Positions 1 through 15,077 are shown, counted from the first letter of the stretch. The stretch: 64,000 nucleotides of DNA from Patagioenas fasciata (GCF_037038585.1 NC_092522.1:49637661-49701660), one strand, 5' to 3'. Numbers and translations: made by a program. Notes: generated by a model not told the origin, from the letters alone.

Positions 1-3000
1 GGTTAATTCACAGGGCCAAATGCATCAAAGGCATCATCCATTGTAACTCTTTGGTGCAAGAGAGTTGTACCGTCTTTCACCAAGAATAAATTTAGACTGA
101 GAATTCTTCAGGAGAATTTGCATCCACATAGCTCCTTTCCTAAATGCATAAATTTTGATTGTTGAAAAACTCTCAAAAAAATCTCTGTTATATGTTAGAA
201 ATATATTTTTCATATTTAATTCAGGCATCACAATTTTGACCAGCTGAAGTTGAGGGGGTAAGAAATTTGATTTCGCAGTCTCAATCCAATTCAACATTTT
301 GTTTTTAAGTTTAAACAGAATTTCTTTGGCCACCTGAGTCTTTCAGCTAAGTGTAATTGAAAATAAATCAATTTAGAAATTAAATGCATTAATTACTCAA
401 CAGTGGATAGAAAAGGTCTTGCTTTTTGTTTCTGGTTAAATCCAAGTACCTCTTTTAAGAGCTAAACCACTAAATCTACTTGAAGGGGAATTAGATCAGC
501 TTTTCAGAAAATACCAGTAGTTTTCAGTGGACACATTCTTGTTTGTGGAGATCTATTTGTCTGTGTTTTTAGTTTGATCCAAATTTGGACTGCACATGCA
601 TGCTGCTCTGTGAAATGCTGAGTGTGAAGGCATCTTTTGATGCAAAGTGCTCCCAGGCTCCCAGCAGCATGGAGGAAGAGGAATGGTAAGGAATAGTGAG
701 GAACTTGGCCTCTGGAGGGAGGGAGGCAGTCAGGAATCACAACCAGAGCTGGTCCTTCCACTGACTCTGGCACATCCAGGATTCCATTCTTGTTTGTAAA
801 TAAACCAGAAAAGCAGCATGATTTTTCTGTTCCTTGGGTAAGTGCTGAGGTTAGTCTATGAACATTTATTAAACATTTAGGGTTCACCCAGTGAAGGGAC
901 TGCTATAGCTCAATGTTTTGTAAATAAAAATCCAGATTAAGGCTGCTGCAAGGTAACATAATCTTCATCAAGGGCAGTATTTGAAGAAAAACAAGTAATT
1001 GATATTTTTCATCTCAAAATCAAGAAGAAAATTACTCTCACCTAGCACTTCTGAGAGTTCTACAGGTAGCATTTTTTCAGAATATTTATCTGAAAGTGGA
1101 ACATTTGAAACTCACTAACCAGAACTTTTCCTGTATTGACTTTTTTCTTGATCTCCCTGAGAGGTACACATGTTGTGCACTATAAACTAGTAAGTCAAAG
1201 CTGCAATGGAAGTGATAGTCTGTGTTACTCACTAGTGCATTGCTCAAGAACATATAAGAAAGGGAGATGACCATAACCTGTAAGCAAACAGATTGGTGTC
1301 ATCCTTGGGTTACAATGAAATTAATTTTATCAGGTGCAGATGTGGCCCACTGTTTTGAATCACATACTAGTAAAGAAAGTGAGCTCTGTGTTTCTGATTG
1401 CTTATCCCTAATGTTGCTTATCGTTTGCTGTAGCTGCTGTAGTTGGCTACTGTTCTGGCTATACACAGAATATGTGTTAAAGCACCAAAGTCATGCAGTA
1501 TAGAATAAGCAAAAAAAAAAAAAAGTCCTTCAGTCAGTTTAGGATTAGAAATCTTTTTCTCCTTTTGAGATGCAACACAGCAGCAAAGCTGGTTTCACCT
1601 TGGTATGATGTTAGGCATGTCTGACATCTCTGTCAAAAGCAGCTGTTGTATGGCACTACTTTTGACTAAACTTTGCTCCTTCCGCTTCTCCCTTAAGTTC
1701 ACATGTTGAAGGAGAACTTGGAGGAAAAATCCAGTTTACTAGGATTCTTTAATTCTTTGATTTTTTAATTCTTTACTTCTAGGCTATTCTGAGGACTGAA
1801 AAATGGGGGTGGAAACTGATCATGCTGAGCTACAGATATATGTTTTTTCATTTGGAGAACCGAGAAAAGATGTTCACACCAGAAGCCTCTTTGAAAAAAC
1901 ATCCCAGCAACAACTGTTTGGCATCTGTCTGAAAAGATACCAACATGGTGAGTGGATGAAAGGCCTTGCAGCATGAGATGCACACCAGGTGCATTTGTAT
2001 TGCATATCTTGAAGCTATTTGTCAATGATTTCCTGCATGACAGAGATAGTGCTGGAAAAAATGTTAGGAGCAGTGTCGTGTTTGTCTCCTGCACACACAG
2101 GCAGCTTAGGCATTTCTGCTGCAAGCAAGGATTTGGAGATCACTGTTGCTCTCCATCAGTGTCCTGAACTAATATGATCTATGTTTGGGATTGGATTAAG
2201 CACAGTAAAGAGCCAGCACCTTCCTGCAATGGCCATACATAGGCAATATAGCACACACTCTAACCCACAGCCCCTCTTGGGGGAACAGTAGCTTGGGGAA
2301 CAGCTGACAAAGTGTGCGTTTGTTGGCAGAGATGTTAGTCCAAATGTCAGTGGTGACCCCAAAGTCTCCGCTGGCAAGCTTGCTAGTGAAAACAGGGCAG
2401 GGCAATTCAGAAAGAAACATCGGTGAGTTGTGTTCCTGGATACACAGAGAAGGTTGGGTCCAACAGCAAGTTCTTTACCGGTGGCTGAGTGGGATCCTAA
2501 AGACTAAAAGGCCCTCCCAAAGGGCACTCTGCCATCCTCAGTGATTGACATGGACCTATTCAAGGTGCTGCTGTAGCTCTCAGCCCTTTCCTCCCTCTCT
2601 GCTCCACATGAACATATCCCAGAGCACGTGGGACATGTGCAACAGAGCAGTAGCATTTTTCTCCCCAGACTCAGATGGTGACAGGTTCCACTCCTCAGTG
2701 GCCTCCATGGGAGTAGGAAGACACCTACATTTTCAACAGGTCCTAGAAATATGCATGACAAATGTTCCATGGGAAGAGTTCAGAATTCACGTATTTGTAT
2801 ATACAGACTGAAAATACGAATGAGTGATAATTAGCAAAATCTGGGTCCTTTTTTAACCTTTCTTAGGCAGATAATGTTTGCCCCTAGTTCCTTGTACTCT
2901 TAGGAGGTGTTGCTGTGGAAATATTAATATCAAAGGTAAATACTACATTGGACAATATTCCTGAGTGCAGCGACTAAGATGGGGACAAAGTGTCTTTTAC

Positions 3001-4925
3001 AACCTTCTTCCACTGTTTCCCTGTTGCTGAGGTGGCCATGGGTAAGCTCAGTCCCCCACATAATTCACGGCTTCTCACAGGTTTCCCTACCTTTCCCCTT
3101 GTTTGGATCATCCCAGTTCTCCCATGGGATGGGACCCTGACAGAGACATCCCCAGCTGACCGAACCCCTCTGGCCATCACAAGAGGGAGGGCACGGCTGC
3201 CCGCAGCCCACTTTCCCCAGTGCAAGGCCCTGGCTGGGCTGCAGTGGCTGCGGCCCTCAGGACACGATTACTGGCCTGTCTGTCATCTTGCTATTAGTGT
3301 GACTGAGAGGAATGACTCTTGCCAGCAAAAGGCATTAGCAGAGGTCATTAATGAATGGTTCTGGATATTCTTAGAAAATTGCAGCATTAGTGGGATGACT
3401 TGAAATATTTATTAACATGGGGAATTATGTCAGTTTGCCGATTTCTGTCATTACTCTGCCATTTTTTTTTTTCAGCTTGTTGCAAGGCTACCAAGCAGCC
3501 CTGTGAGGAATCCAGCAGCGGTCTCTTCGATCACAGAAAGTGCTTCTAGAAAACATTATGGTAATGCTCAGCAATAAATGCTGTTTGCCCCCCAAAAAAA
3601 GAAGAAAAATCACTGTGACAGAAACAAGAAAGTAGCACATAGAGAAGAGTGTTCACTGCAGGAGAAGCACTTCTTCACTCCATCTGTAAACGTATTTTGA
3701 ACACAATCAAGATGGCTTCAAGCAACAAAATTCAGCTGGTGAATCCCTAGGCCTGCACACAGGTTAATAGGCTAGTCAAATGAGAAGGCAAAATCATAGT
3801 TTTCACCAGCATGTTTCCTATTGCTTGCCAGGGATGTTCAAAAAGAAAGCATGCAAGTATGGTTAAGGAACAGGTATTTGGGGCAATTTTTGAGCTAGTT
3901 TTTTTAAATTAACATCTAATATTCATTTGGAGGTCCTTCATAGATACTGATGAGTCTGGGTGCCACAAAATTTGGATCCTCTCTTTAAAGATAGCTTACT
4001 GACTTTCAAACATCCTTTCTAACTACTTTCTTTTGCATCATTTGGAGTCATGACATCCTCTGCAGATGCTACTGATGCCTGCCTACAACCATAGGCCGCA
4101 AACATGGAGAAAATGTACAGAATTAAGTTACAGGAGGGGCTTTCAATCTATAAGTGCAATGTCCATGTAGAACCTGACTCACATAGGAAATCTGCTACCA
4201 GAAAAATCCTGTGTGTGACTAATACCCATTCGCATCTCCACCTGAGCACAAGCGCCCACTCAAAGTGAGTCTCAGCACTGGTAGGCAAGTGCATTTGTTT
4301 AAATTGTTATTGCACCAATAGAGAGGTTGTTCAAGTTAACTGATGAAAGGAAAAATGATGGTAGCCTTCAAATTGGTGAGAAGAATTTAGGTGATTGTCA
4401 TAAATAAACAAAAGAGCATTTGGCATTTGTCTATGATGCAAGACAGAAATTGCTGTATGGGGTTGTGTAGCTTTGCATATGTTTGTTGTGGTTGACTGAG
4501 CTTAAGTCAATAATTCTGCTGAGATAAGTACCTGAAATGCCAGAGACAAATCAATGAAGGAAAAAGAAGGTATCTAAACTTCTCCAGAATAAAAAACCAA
4601 ACAAACAAACACAAAAAGCAGTACAATACCTGCACAGTTACAATCTAAAAAGCAATTGGCAGTTAGTTTTGAGTAGAATTTGACTTACTCTGGAAAACTA
4701 TGAAAATGTAAGCATTTACTACATGATAAAAATAATCAAAGGATTTTGATGTTATTGTTTTTTTAGCAATCAACATGAAGATTAACCATTTACCTTCCCT
4801 GAAAAAAACCAACAAGGGCAATAGGGAGTGAACAGAGATGTAAATAGTTGTATGAGTGTAGACTTTAGAAATTTTCTGTTAAACTTGCCGCATCAGTGCT
4901 TCTTGTCAATGGAGGAACTAATTGA

Positions 4926-4998
4926 ACAATAAGTAATAATAACAACAATAATAATAACAGCAGTAGTAATTGCAATAATAACAATTTAAATAATTAAA
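4926..4998. repeat. AAT/AAC-rich low-complexity patch
   Basis: Imperfect run of AAT, AAC and CAG/TAG trinucleotides. Its minus-strand reading frame gives a Tyr/Cys string with no biological meaning. The patch at about 5,735-5,775 has a similar, reverse-complement composition. Confidence 0.85.
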
Positions 4999-7128
4999 TG
5001 AAGGAACACAGAACCTATAAAGTATATTGACCATTTGAGTCATCAAAGGAACTCTGAGGGGCTCAAAGTCCGAGGGAAAATATAGACTCAGGGTTATACC
5101 ATGCAAATCTGATGCTACATGGCAGTTTCCCACTAATGCAAGAGAAAGCACTTCATTATTGGTAAGTAGAATGCATTCTATGTAAGTAGTTGGAGTCAAC
5201 ACAAGGTCTAAATTAACAGGCCTGTTTACCACGCACACCCCCAAATAGGATCAAAACCAATAAAAGATGACTTTAAAATCCTAATTTCAGGCATTGTTTA
5301 CAAATCTGAACATGCAACTTACGTCTTGGTCAGCCATCCCCTTTGGTTAGAGTAGAGACAAAGACAGCATTGGTAAGATTTCCTCCCAAAGTTACACATA
5401 ATTACCTATGGAGGTGCAGAAGTTCCACACTATTCTCTCATTCCTTTAAGTAGGATTCCTGGTGTGATTAAATACTCATCGGCAGGAATAAAGATTAATA
5501 AAGCTTGCCTCTGAAAGATCTTCATGCTATTGTCAGATGGATTTTATTCTTGTACAGTTTATTAAAAATGTAAGATATATAAAATTGGAGCATTGTTGCC
5601 GAGATTTAATTAGATATATATGTAACATGGTAAGTGCATGGCCCTAGACTGGACGAATATCACTTTTGGAAGCAAATTTCTGGAGAAATTATTCCTTTGT
5701 ATAAATGCAAGATGTAGTTCTTCTTTTTTTGCCATTATAGTATTATTACTATTACTCTTATTATTGTTGCTGTTTATGAAAATGCTCTCCAGAAAGTCTC
5801 TTAGAGGAATGTTCATGCAAAAAGAAACTACTACACTTTTATCCAATTATTTTTTAATGAAACTTTTTGCGCTGTTGTACCATCACGAATTTTGATGGTT
5901 TACAGTGTATGAGAAATTAAGGAGGGGTTTTTTTATGCTACACAAATTTGTCATAGCATACCTAGCTTTCAGATTAAAAGGAGGGTGGAAAGACACCAGT
6001 GTGGCACATGCAGATTAAAGGTAAAGCTCACCACTTCTTTCAGGGAACTCTGGAAATGGGCTGTTATGCTCTGTGATTCTGGAAATGTGAGAGGTGTCTC
6101 TTTTCCTTGGTTAAAACTTTATTTTAATTCCTCATGCCTAAAGTTATTTCAGAGCCGCAGCTTTTGTTGTCCTTCTGCACAACAACCTGTGGCCTTAGGA
6201 AGACATCTCCTCCAAGCGACCTCTAGGAGCAACAGAGTACTCAAGTGTCTAAATGGAGTTCAGTTAAAATTAATCTTAAAATGCCCACAACTTGCATTGA
6301 AAAATGATGCCTCCCCTAGAATTTTAAAATACTACAAAAGGCACATCAACTTGTCTGAAAAGTAGTACATTTCCACCTTAAAAGGCTAGACAGCAAGAAC
6401 AAAAATCCCCTAAATTAATAATTTCTGAAAGCCCAGATTGCTGTAATGCCATTTGAGAACCTGTCAGCAGTTGTGAAGATCAAGCTGGATTCTGACCTGT
6501 TTGCTTTTTATGCTGAGGAACACGTGCGGGTGCTGAAGCAGCTCTGTCTAAAGACAGCAGCTGTCTGTCTTGCTTTTCATGACCCCGCAGCTTTCCATGC
6601 ACATCCAGTGGTGGCACAGCACGTCATGGTTCCCGGAGCTCCCATAAGAGGAAAGAGACTTACAGCTATGCTTATGAAATGAAACTGCAGCTGAGACAAG
6701 AGAAAAAGTGCAGTGAAAAATGAGGACAAGGTGTTAGCCCTTAGAAACTGATTGGCACCACATCCAACTTCATTCACTAACATATGGGCATAAAACCAAA
6801 TTGCTGTCTCATCGTGAAAGTACTGAGGGGTTTTTAATACCATTCTTCTAGGTTTTCATCTGTTTTATTACTTTTCCCCTACAGTTTTATTCTTTACTAC
6901 TGTCCACTTATTTTCTTTCCCCCCTTTTCTTTCTTATAGAATTTTTGCTTTTTTCTGTCCTTTTTCTTCCAACACTTAAACTCACATTTATTTTTTCCCC
7001 TTTAAATAGTCTCTTGGTTACTCGCCATTTCAAATATCCTTTTTCCCTCTCTCAGTTTGTTCTTCCACCTAATCCACTAAGTCACATACACCCACACCCA
7101 CCCAAACATTAAGCTTTTATTTTTCTTC

Positions 7129-7158
7129 TTTTTTTTTTTTTTTTTGTTTGTTTGTTTG
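7129..7158. repeat. Poly-T followed by (GTTT)n
   Basis: About 17 T residues then three GTTT units. It could be the reversed tail of an old retroposed copy, but no body sequence was recognised beside it. Confidence 0.85.
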
Positions 7159-7206
7159 GTGCCTAGAAAGTCTGAGTAAACAGTCAATGGGTGGGAGTGA
7201 AAGGTT

Positions 7207-7236
7207 ATTTCCAGAATGGATATTTCCAGAATGGAT
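7207..7236. repeat. Perfect 15-bp tandem duplication
   Basis: ATTTCCAGAATGGAT occurs twice head to tail without mismatch, a recent local duplication. Confidence 0.95.
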
Positions 7237-10200
7237 GTCTTCAATTTCAACCATCTTGGAGTTGAGTTCCCAATGAAAACTGATCAGCAAATGTGTTGGG
7301 GCGAAGACAGAAAAGACAACAAGAAGGTTTTAAAAAGTCTTTTTACTAGACTGGAAAGTTGGGGACAAAGATATTATAGAGAAAAGTTTTCCTTGGAAAT
7401 ACAGCACCTTCAGCTGAAAGTGTGTTTTATTCCTGAAAATCTTCTTTCACTGGAAACTCAATTTTCAACCAACTTGACTCCACATAGGAAGCAGGTATAT
7501 GGGACCAGAGGACAACTTGTTCCCTGAACTTTGAGGATGATCTATTTGATCTCCAGTCAGTAAGCAAGGCAGCACCCTGCCACACACTGAGAGATCCACG
7601 GGCTGCTCCTCTTGTCCATGCCACCAAGACTTAGTTAGACAGAGGTAATTATTTTTGGAAGATGTCTGGTTTTGTCCGTTCTGCAGTACGGATGACTGTG
7701 GACTTGGATACACAGCAGCTGTCTGCATAAGCAACTACTCTGGTGTCACTGGAGCAAATCAGATGAGGCTCCTCTGTCTACACTATACCCGAGCCAGAGG
7801 GTTTACTTTGAACTATTTTTACTCAGTGGACTCTTGGACTTGATGATCATCTGTCATCTGTGGTTCAAAGATGTGTCAAGAACCAATAACTGTTCCAGAC
7901 CTTTGTTTTGCAATAAGGATAGGAGGACATTTGGTGCACAGCTGGAGCAGCACTTCCAGTCTTTTCTGGAGCAAATCCAGTCCTTGTGTGCAGATGCCAC
8001 TTGGTGAACCAAACCAACAGATGATAAGTGGAGATGATAAAGGAATTCTCTTCAAACCCTCATGATTTGTCCAAATTGAAATGTTAATTTAGACACAGGC
8101 AATTAGAACAACTGCTGAGTTTTATGGCTTTACGTGTCTAACTTTTCAACTAATAACCCTCTGGGAGTTCACAATAGTCTGAAAAGAAGAGGTGCACACA
8201 TACTGTACTATCTCTGACATGGAAATTTTCTGATTTTCCTTTGTTATCTGAAATTTAAATTAAAGCCATCCAGACTGAAAGAGCTTTTGGCTGTGTGCAT
8301 GGCAATGACAAAAGTCACCACTAGCACAGCACAACAACAAATCATAATGAACTATGTCTTTTGATGAAGCAAAAACATTCCTTCAGTGAGAGACCACATG
8401 TATTTGTGTGATGAAACATGAGAAGACTCTACAGAGAAATGCTAGCTCTTTCCCATATAATTCTGTTGGTCACATAACAACACACATGGAAGGAATTTTC
8501 TGATACGTGGTTAGAGTCCTATCTCAGCCAACTGAATCATATATGTTTATATATACTTTTTTTTTTTTTTAATATAAACTCGAGTTCCCTGTCAGCCATT
8601 ACTTTGCTTCAAATAGACCATGTGGTATTTTTGTTCTCTTGCCTTTTTAAAATATATATTAACATTGCAGAAGGAGCAGTTTGAGTGAATGGAAGTCTGG
8701 AGAATAAGAATGCATTTGATTAAATACCACAGGCAGCAGGCTCCACATACCCTTACAAAAATGGACTGGGCATTAAGCACATGCAAAAAGCCAAAGCTGG
8801 GGAATGAAGAGGCACCTCCAGGTGTTTACTAAAACCAATTTTCAACCTCTCTCTCAGAATGACGCAACATTTATAAATCAGCTGGGTTAGGGGTAAGCAG
8901 TGGCATAAAGAGAAAACAGAGTAGGCTGAGTGGAAGATCTCACCAACCAAAAAATGTATGTCGTCAGTCATTAGTATAAGCCCATTGGAAATGGATTTGC
9001 TGGAGGGCTGGGAAGGAGGCTTTTCCTTCTACCTGGTCAGGTTTTGGTTTCTCTAAGGGCACCCTTCATCACTAAGAGAGTTATGAGAAAACCAGCTCCA
9101 GGCTCTAACTCCTCAAAATTTATTGTGGGACAAATCAAGATACTCTGCTATCTCTCTGAAGAGACATTCCCCCTCTGAATTATTCACCACCCAGAGAGAA
9201 AGAGTTTCTACTATGGCATTTTAGGATGAAGTGCCATCCATATACACTAACAGGCTTGATCATGAGAACTGGCCCATGGATGAAACAGACATCCAGAGGA
9301 AATTTTGTGTCATCCCCATTTGAATGACTTGGGCTTGCAACTAGAAAATCATACTGTATTCAGACAAGCCGCAAAATGCTAATACAACTTGAGGAACACA
9401 GCCCTGATCTGGATTTAAACTGTCAGTCAAATAGGAATGAGGGATACATCCCGTCTCTCAAGTTATCTAATCATTCTCTGTGACATGATTTTAATATAAT
9501 TCTTTGCAGTCATATAGCATGGCTTAATCTGAATTAGCTTTCTGAGCAAGATCTGATATGGGCTGATCATTTAGTCTCTCCAACCTGTTTTCTCTCAGCC
9601 AGACCTAATTTTAGGTCTCCTTAATAATTTCTCCAGCTGTTTAGTCATGACCTTCAGCAGCTCCAGCTCCCACCAGCTGACCCAGATGCTTTGCTGCTGT
9701 AATCTGAATCCCCAGCTCTCAGAGGTCACCCCTGCTCCACAGCTTTTCTGAGCTCTCAGTAAGCTCCCTCACAGAACACTCTTAAAGGAATATAGTTATC
9801 ATGACATGGGAAAGAAGGAGCTCTTGTTAAAATCTGCTTATGACATAGCAGAAAGAGGATAGGAACATTAACTTCTCATAATGAAGGGAAATTACTACCA
9901 AGAATCCCCAAGGTTATGTGCCGGGACTTGTGAAAAAGTTAGAGATGACAGGAAAAGAAGGTATATACCTCTGTGACAAACTTTTTGTGAGGATAAAAAA
10001 TTGTTTAGTAAAATCGTTTCTAAAGCTGACTGCACAAAGTGACTGAGGGACTTCACAATGCTGAATAGCTGCAAGATGAAACATAAGGTTAAGATCATAG
10101 TATCACATACAGGAAAAAAGCTTTTAAGTATACATAAAAGTGAATGGGCTCTTAATTAGCTATTGACATTGGGGGAAAAAAAAGGGGAGTCACAAATAGA

Positions 10201-10452
10201 GATCATTATATAAATACACTGTGTGCCCACATTTTCTCAGGGGAAAACTATCTTTTTTTTTCAGAGAAGATATGGACAAAGGAAACGAGTCTGTTCAAAG
10301 CTATGGAAACAGTTTAGATCCCTTTAACTTGGAAAAGAGACAACCGAGGGTTTATTAATATGATGGTTTTGAAAAGGACAACAGATTTTCACTGCTTCTT
10401 ATAATGAAAGAACGAAAGTGCACCCAAACAAAATAGCAGGCAGCAAATCTAA

Positions 10453-10475
10453 ATTAAAAAAAAAAAAAAAAAAAA
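10453..10475. repeat. Poly-A tract
   Basis: Run of about 21 A residues. No recognisable retroposon body lies directly 5' of it. Confidence 0.9.
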
Positions 10476-13395
10476 GAAGTGCTTTGATGCACACCAGGTA
10501 ATTAAACCACAGAACTCTTTGCCACAGGTGTTCAAGAGACTAAAGCAAGAAGAGGCTAAAAAACCTCCTAGACATAGTCATCAATGTAGAAGTCCACCAA
10601 AGGTTATTTAACATAAGCTTCAGTTAAATCCTCGAGATGAAAATGAAGAAAACCTTGATGCTGAGGCATCAGGAAGTGGAAGAAAGATTGTTTTATAGTT
10701 GCCTTTTTTCTTACTTTCTTCTTCTGAGTATCTGCTGTTGGCCAGCATCAGAGACACAATGCTGAGCTGGAGGAGTCTTTGTTCTCAGTCTGCATGAGCA
10801 TCATCCTGCAATTAAGGACAAAAGGCTATACAGAGACTGTTTACTAAAAACGCCTTTATTCATTAAATGAAGAGAAGTAAATGCTATGTCCAACTCAGGT
10901 ACTTCCAATATGCAGTCAATACAGCCTGCAGAAAACATACACAGACAGCGGCAATATCTGGAAGTGCAGAAAGTGCATTTACAGTGCAGAGCCATCCAAG
11001 GAAAGTTCTGGTTAAGGAAAAGCATTGTTCAGATCCTGCATTGCCCAGATCTTTGGATGCAGGGTTAGCATAAACACCTGTGTGAGCCATCCTGCTCAAG
11101 GCAATTTTGTGAATCACCTTCCACAGTCAAACACTCTGCTGCATGAGGGAGGAGCTGATGGTGATTCCAAATGAGCTATAAATAAACTGAAGGACATTGA
11201 ATAAACCAGTCACACGATGAATGTGATTGAGAGTAGCTATTATGAGGAACAATAACAACTTCTCATGAAGGAAAAATAGAGCACACACAATGATAATTTT
11301 GCTAATAGGCCAGCCTTTGTGTCAGGCATAGAAAGCTGACAGCAAAAGAAGGAAATATGAGTTTGTTGCCATGAGCTTGTTCTGAACATGACAAGCCAAA
11401 ACTTAAAACATAGGCCAAAAGCTGTTTACATATCTATGAGGGGAAGAAAAAGGAAGCAAGAAATGATCCAAGCAGGACGTTGCATTTCAGGACATAAGGT
11501 GGAAAGTGTTAGTCATAGCATCAGGCATGCACATCTTTCATCCAACGAGAGGAAATATCTGTGTGAAGGCTTTGGCTCTACTTCCCAAAGCTATCTGGTA
11601 CAGCATGTTTTGAAAGGGTGCAGTGAAACACTGTGAAATGAGACTTTGAATAGTGGGGTATGACTTGTCATATGGTAAAGCTAATCTTTCCCTTTGCTAC
11701 TGACTCACAACAATCAATCTCCCTGAAGTACTGCAAAGTCTGGAAATTTCATTAACTACCCTCTTATGAAAATAACAATCACTTCACCTCCATCCACCCA
11801 AAGAGTTAAGAAGCCACCGCTTTTTCTGGAAGAAAATCTACCAGGAGCTTGGAAATTATTGAGGTTTCTAGGTGCTCAGTAATGCAAAAAAATCTAAGAA
11901 TATGCAAAAGCAGGTGACACGTAAACTCAGATAATCAACATAACAGATTAATATTTTTAAGCTATTTCAAACTTTTTATTTCCCAAAGTTCAGTATCAGA
12001 ACAAGATTTGAAGGCAAGAGCTACGAAATTATTCAAAATCTGGCAGCTCTTATGTGCCTATCAGTAACAGAAATTTCAGCTCAAGGTGTATTTATAGACC
12101 AGTATCCTGTATCCATCTATGACTACCTGATTTTTCAGCTTTACTTAGATCATTTGGTAGGACTGGCAATGGTACATATACAAGCAAAGTTTCACCACTG
12201 TATGTCATATTAAAAACATGACTTTGACCATAATATCAGAAGTCAAAAAGGAAATGTTTTCTACATCATACATGGACAAAACGGTTGTTTTTTAACTTCC
12301 AGTTGTTGCAGAATTCCTTGAGAATGCAAAGAGAAAGAGAGAAAAGCTCAGCACCATTTCAGCCACTGAAGTCTTGTGTAAAAAAAGTAGTGCTTTATTG
12401 AGTTAATTTTTGTCATGACTAATTTCCTTAGTTTTTAATAAAATCGAGACATGTCTCTTCCAAAAGCAGTGTTTCCTTTTACACTTGTATAACTCATAAA
12501 CACTCCAGAGAAGTGAGGACCAGTCCCTCAGGCCACTATGGCTTATCTCTGTGTCACGAGCCTCAGACTGGTCGACAGGGCACTCTTTTCACTGGAAATG
12601 AGGTCCAGGTCTGACATATATTTCAGAGGTGAAGTTACGCTGCCAAGGCAGGTCACCAGTCACAGATCTCTGGGGCAAGTCTCTTTGTTTTTTCCTTTCT
12701 GCAGAGGGAGCCGAAGATACAGGGTGTGAGCAGTGTTTACAGCAACAGGAAAGATCCATCCTGCATAATGGACCAAGAGTGGACATGGGTGAACTGAAAG
12801 ATGAACATGAACTTTAATGAACATGAGCATACATGAGGGTGGTGCCTGAGGAAAGGGCTGGAGAAGCCAGGGGTAGAATGACAGGCTTCTGGCAATTTAT
12901 CTGAGCCATTGACAGATGTAGTCAGAAAGTGCAAACGAACAGCCATCATGTAAAGCAAGAGCGCTAAGACTGGCTGCCTCCTCAAGCAAAGATACGCTAC
13001 TGCATTTGCAGCTGCCAGCATTGACTACAGCTGTCTCTTCCAAGAGTGGAAATACAGGTAGAGGTTTAGTGTCTCATGTTCATCATTGGCAAAGCTGCTC
13101 ACCTTTGCTTTCCTCAGCTTCAGAAAAATACATCTGATGTACTGCACCGGCTTGAGAAACTGAGAAGTTGTCACATTGCATCAAAGAAACAGTGGTCTCT
13201 TAAAATGAGTAGGTCACTGAATGAGACTGAGGGTTCAAAGGCCAGGACATTGCTACTTAGGTTAAAGAAGCAGGCTTTTCTGGACAGTCCTGCTTCATAG
13301 GATGCCATTCTAGAATTTACCGTTCCAGATGGTGAATATGAGGGAAAGCTTCCCCAGGGTTTCTCTTCTGCCACTGAGTATTTTGTTGGCATTGA

Positions 13396-13428
13396 AAAAA
13401 AAAAAAAGAAAAAAAGAAAAGAAAAATA
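13396..13428. repeat. A-rich tract
   Basis: A runs interrupted by single G residues; low complexity. Confidence 0.85.
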
Positions 13429-15077
13429 TTTGTAGCAGACACCCAGCAAGGCAAGTTTAATCCTAAACAGATAAAGAGTTATATAATTATAGTCAACAGA
13501 AAGCAGCCTTATCTGAGAAGTGTCAGGCAGCCTTATTTACAGCCAGTGATAGGAACTCAGTCCCTGCCACAATATGCTCTTTCATGTTTCTTCTCCTTTT
13601 TGTTGTTTCCTCTGTTCCTTCGTGCCCTGGTTTTATACTGGCTGTATTAGTCTGATATCAATCCTCTGTAAAATCAATGGGGATGCTGAATTTAAAAAAT
13701 ACAGATTCAAATGAAAAAGAGGGGGTTTGCCAACACCAATGACTTGTCAAGACAGCTAAGGTTGGCATATGAAGGCAACTTTCTTTGGTTAGCCAAAATA
13801 ATTTCTACACTAATTGGCTGCTTTCTCACGTTTTTGAAGAATGTATCCCCAGTACAGTACTACACAGCTGGCAATTTATGCTCCTCATAAGAGTAAGAAA
13901 ACTGCAGGAAAAACAGCGCCTAAGCCACACTGCAGAAAAAAAAAAAAAAGTCTATTACATTGCTACTAGAACTTTCTTGAGCCACGTTATTAAAATTTAA
14001 GAAGTGAGGATACTGTAACAAATCATTCAAATCAGTAAAGTGCAGGCTTCTCACAAACTGCAAAGTCATTGTAATAGTAAATGAAGAGAAGTTATTTCCC
14101 TAGATGATTGTAAAGCAACTTCTACAAAACGATCCGTAGCAATTGTGGAGGAGGTGTTTCAACAGCTGTATTGTCCCAAAGGGACATCAAAGAGTGGCAG
14201 TTCTGGATTTTGGCATGCCACTCTTTGGATTTGGGCTTATGTGTACATTGACCAGGAAGGTGATGCCCTGTGCCTTTGAGAAGGAGTGGGGAATGGTGAC
14301 AACCAGAACAGGTGTTCAGGTATTTCTTAATCTCTTTTTTCTGGTGGCTTTGTGAGGGATTAACCAAATCAGCAGGGCAGAGCGTGGTTGGTGTACAAGT
14401 GGATTCCGTCCAGCCAGCTGCCAGTGTCACCTGCAACCTCTGCAGATCTTCTCTGCCTGCACATGCAAAGGTGATACTCATGCCCACGCCTCATGCGAGG
14501 AGAGGATCCTTGCACGTGCTAGGAAACAGAGGAACTGTAAGGCGAACAATCATACACACCTTTCCCTGTCTATGAAAAGGAATGAAGTCCAGACTATTTT
14601 AAAGTCTGGTGGTCAAGGATGTCGCCTGTGAGAACTGATAGCTAAAGCATAGAATCTGTATCATAAATAAGGAGACATGGCTTTTCCATCAGCAACACAG
14701 TTCATCACATAAAAGAGAATGAAAAAAAAGAAGAAATAATACTGGGTAGTGACTTCTTATAGTAAAAAAAATATGCTAATGCAATGAAAAATACAGGTAT
14801 AAGAAAGTTCTGTATTAGCAATGAGTGAGTGAATAATCCCCATAGCTGTGCTTTCAGAAACTCCCTATCCAGTTATTTATAAGAACATAGAAACTTGTGC
14901 TGGGTGATGTACTGATCCTGGGTAGTATGACAACTTACAACAGTCAGAGGACCAAAACCCACCAAAACAACAAGGCAGTCAGACTTCCATTGTCTGTGAT
15001 ACTCTTCTTGTGCCAGCTCTGCTGTGGGTTAGCTCTCCTGAACATTTATCTGTGTTTGTGCCTTGCTCATCTAGGTG

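Larger units (their letters stand above)
1..15077. other. Intergenic, no gene recognised
   Basis: AT-rich sequence with only short open frames, none matching a family I know. I looked for PGBD5, the neighbour of COG2 in human, and found no trace of its protein. Besides the listed simple repeats, a GC-richer patch at about 2,990-3,290 is open on both strands but has no recognisable product. Distal regulatory elements or non-coding RNA exons could be present unseen. Confidence 0.65.
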
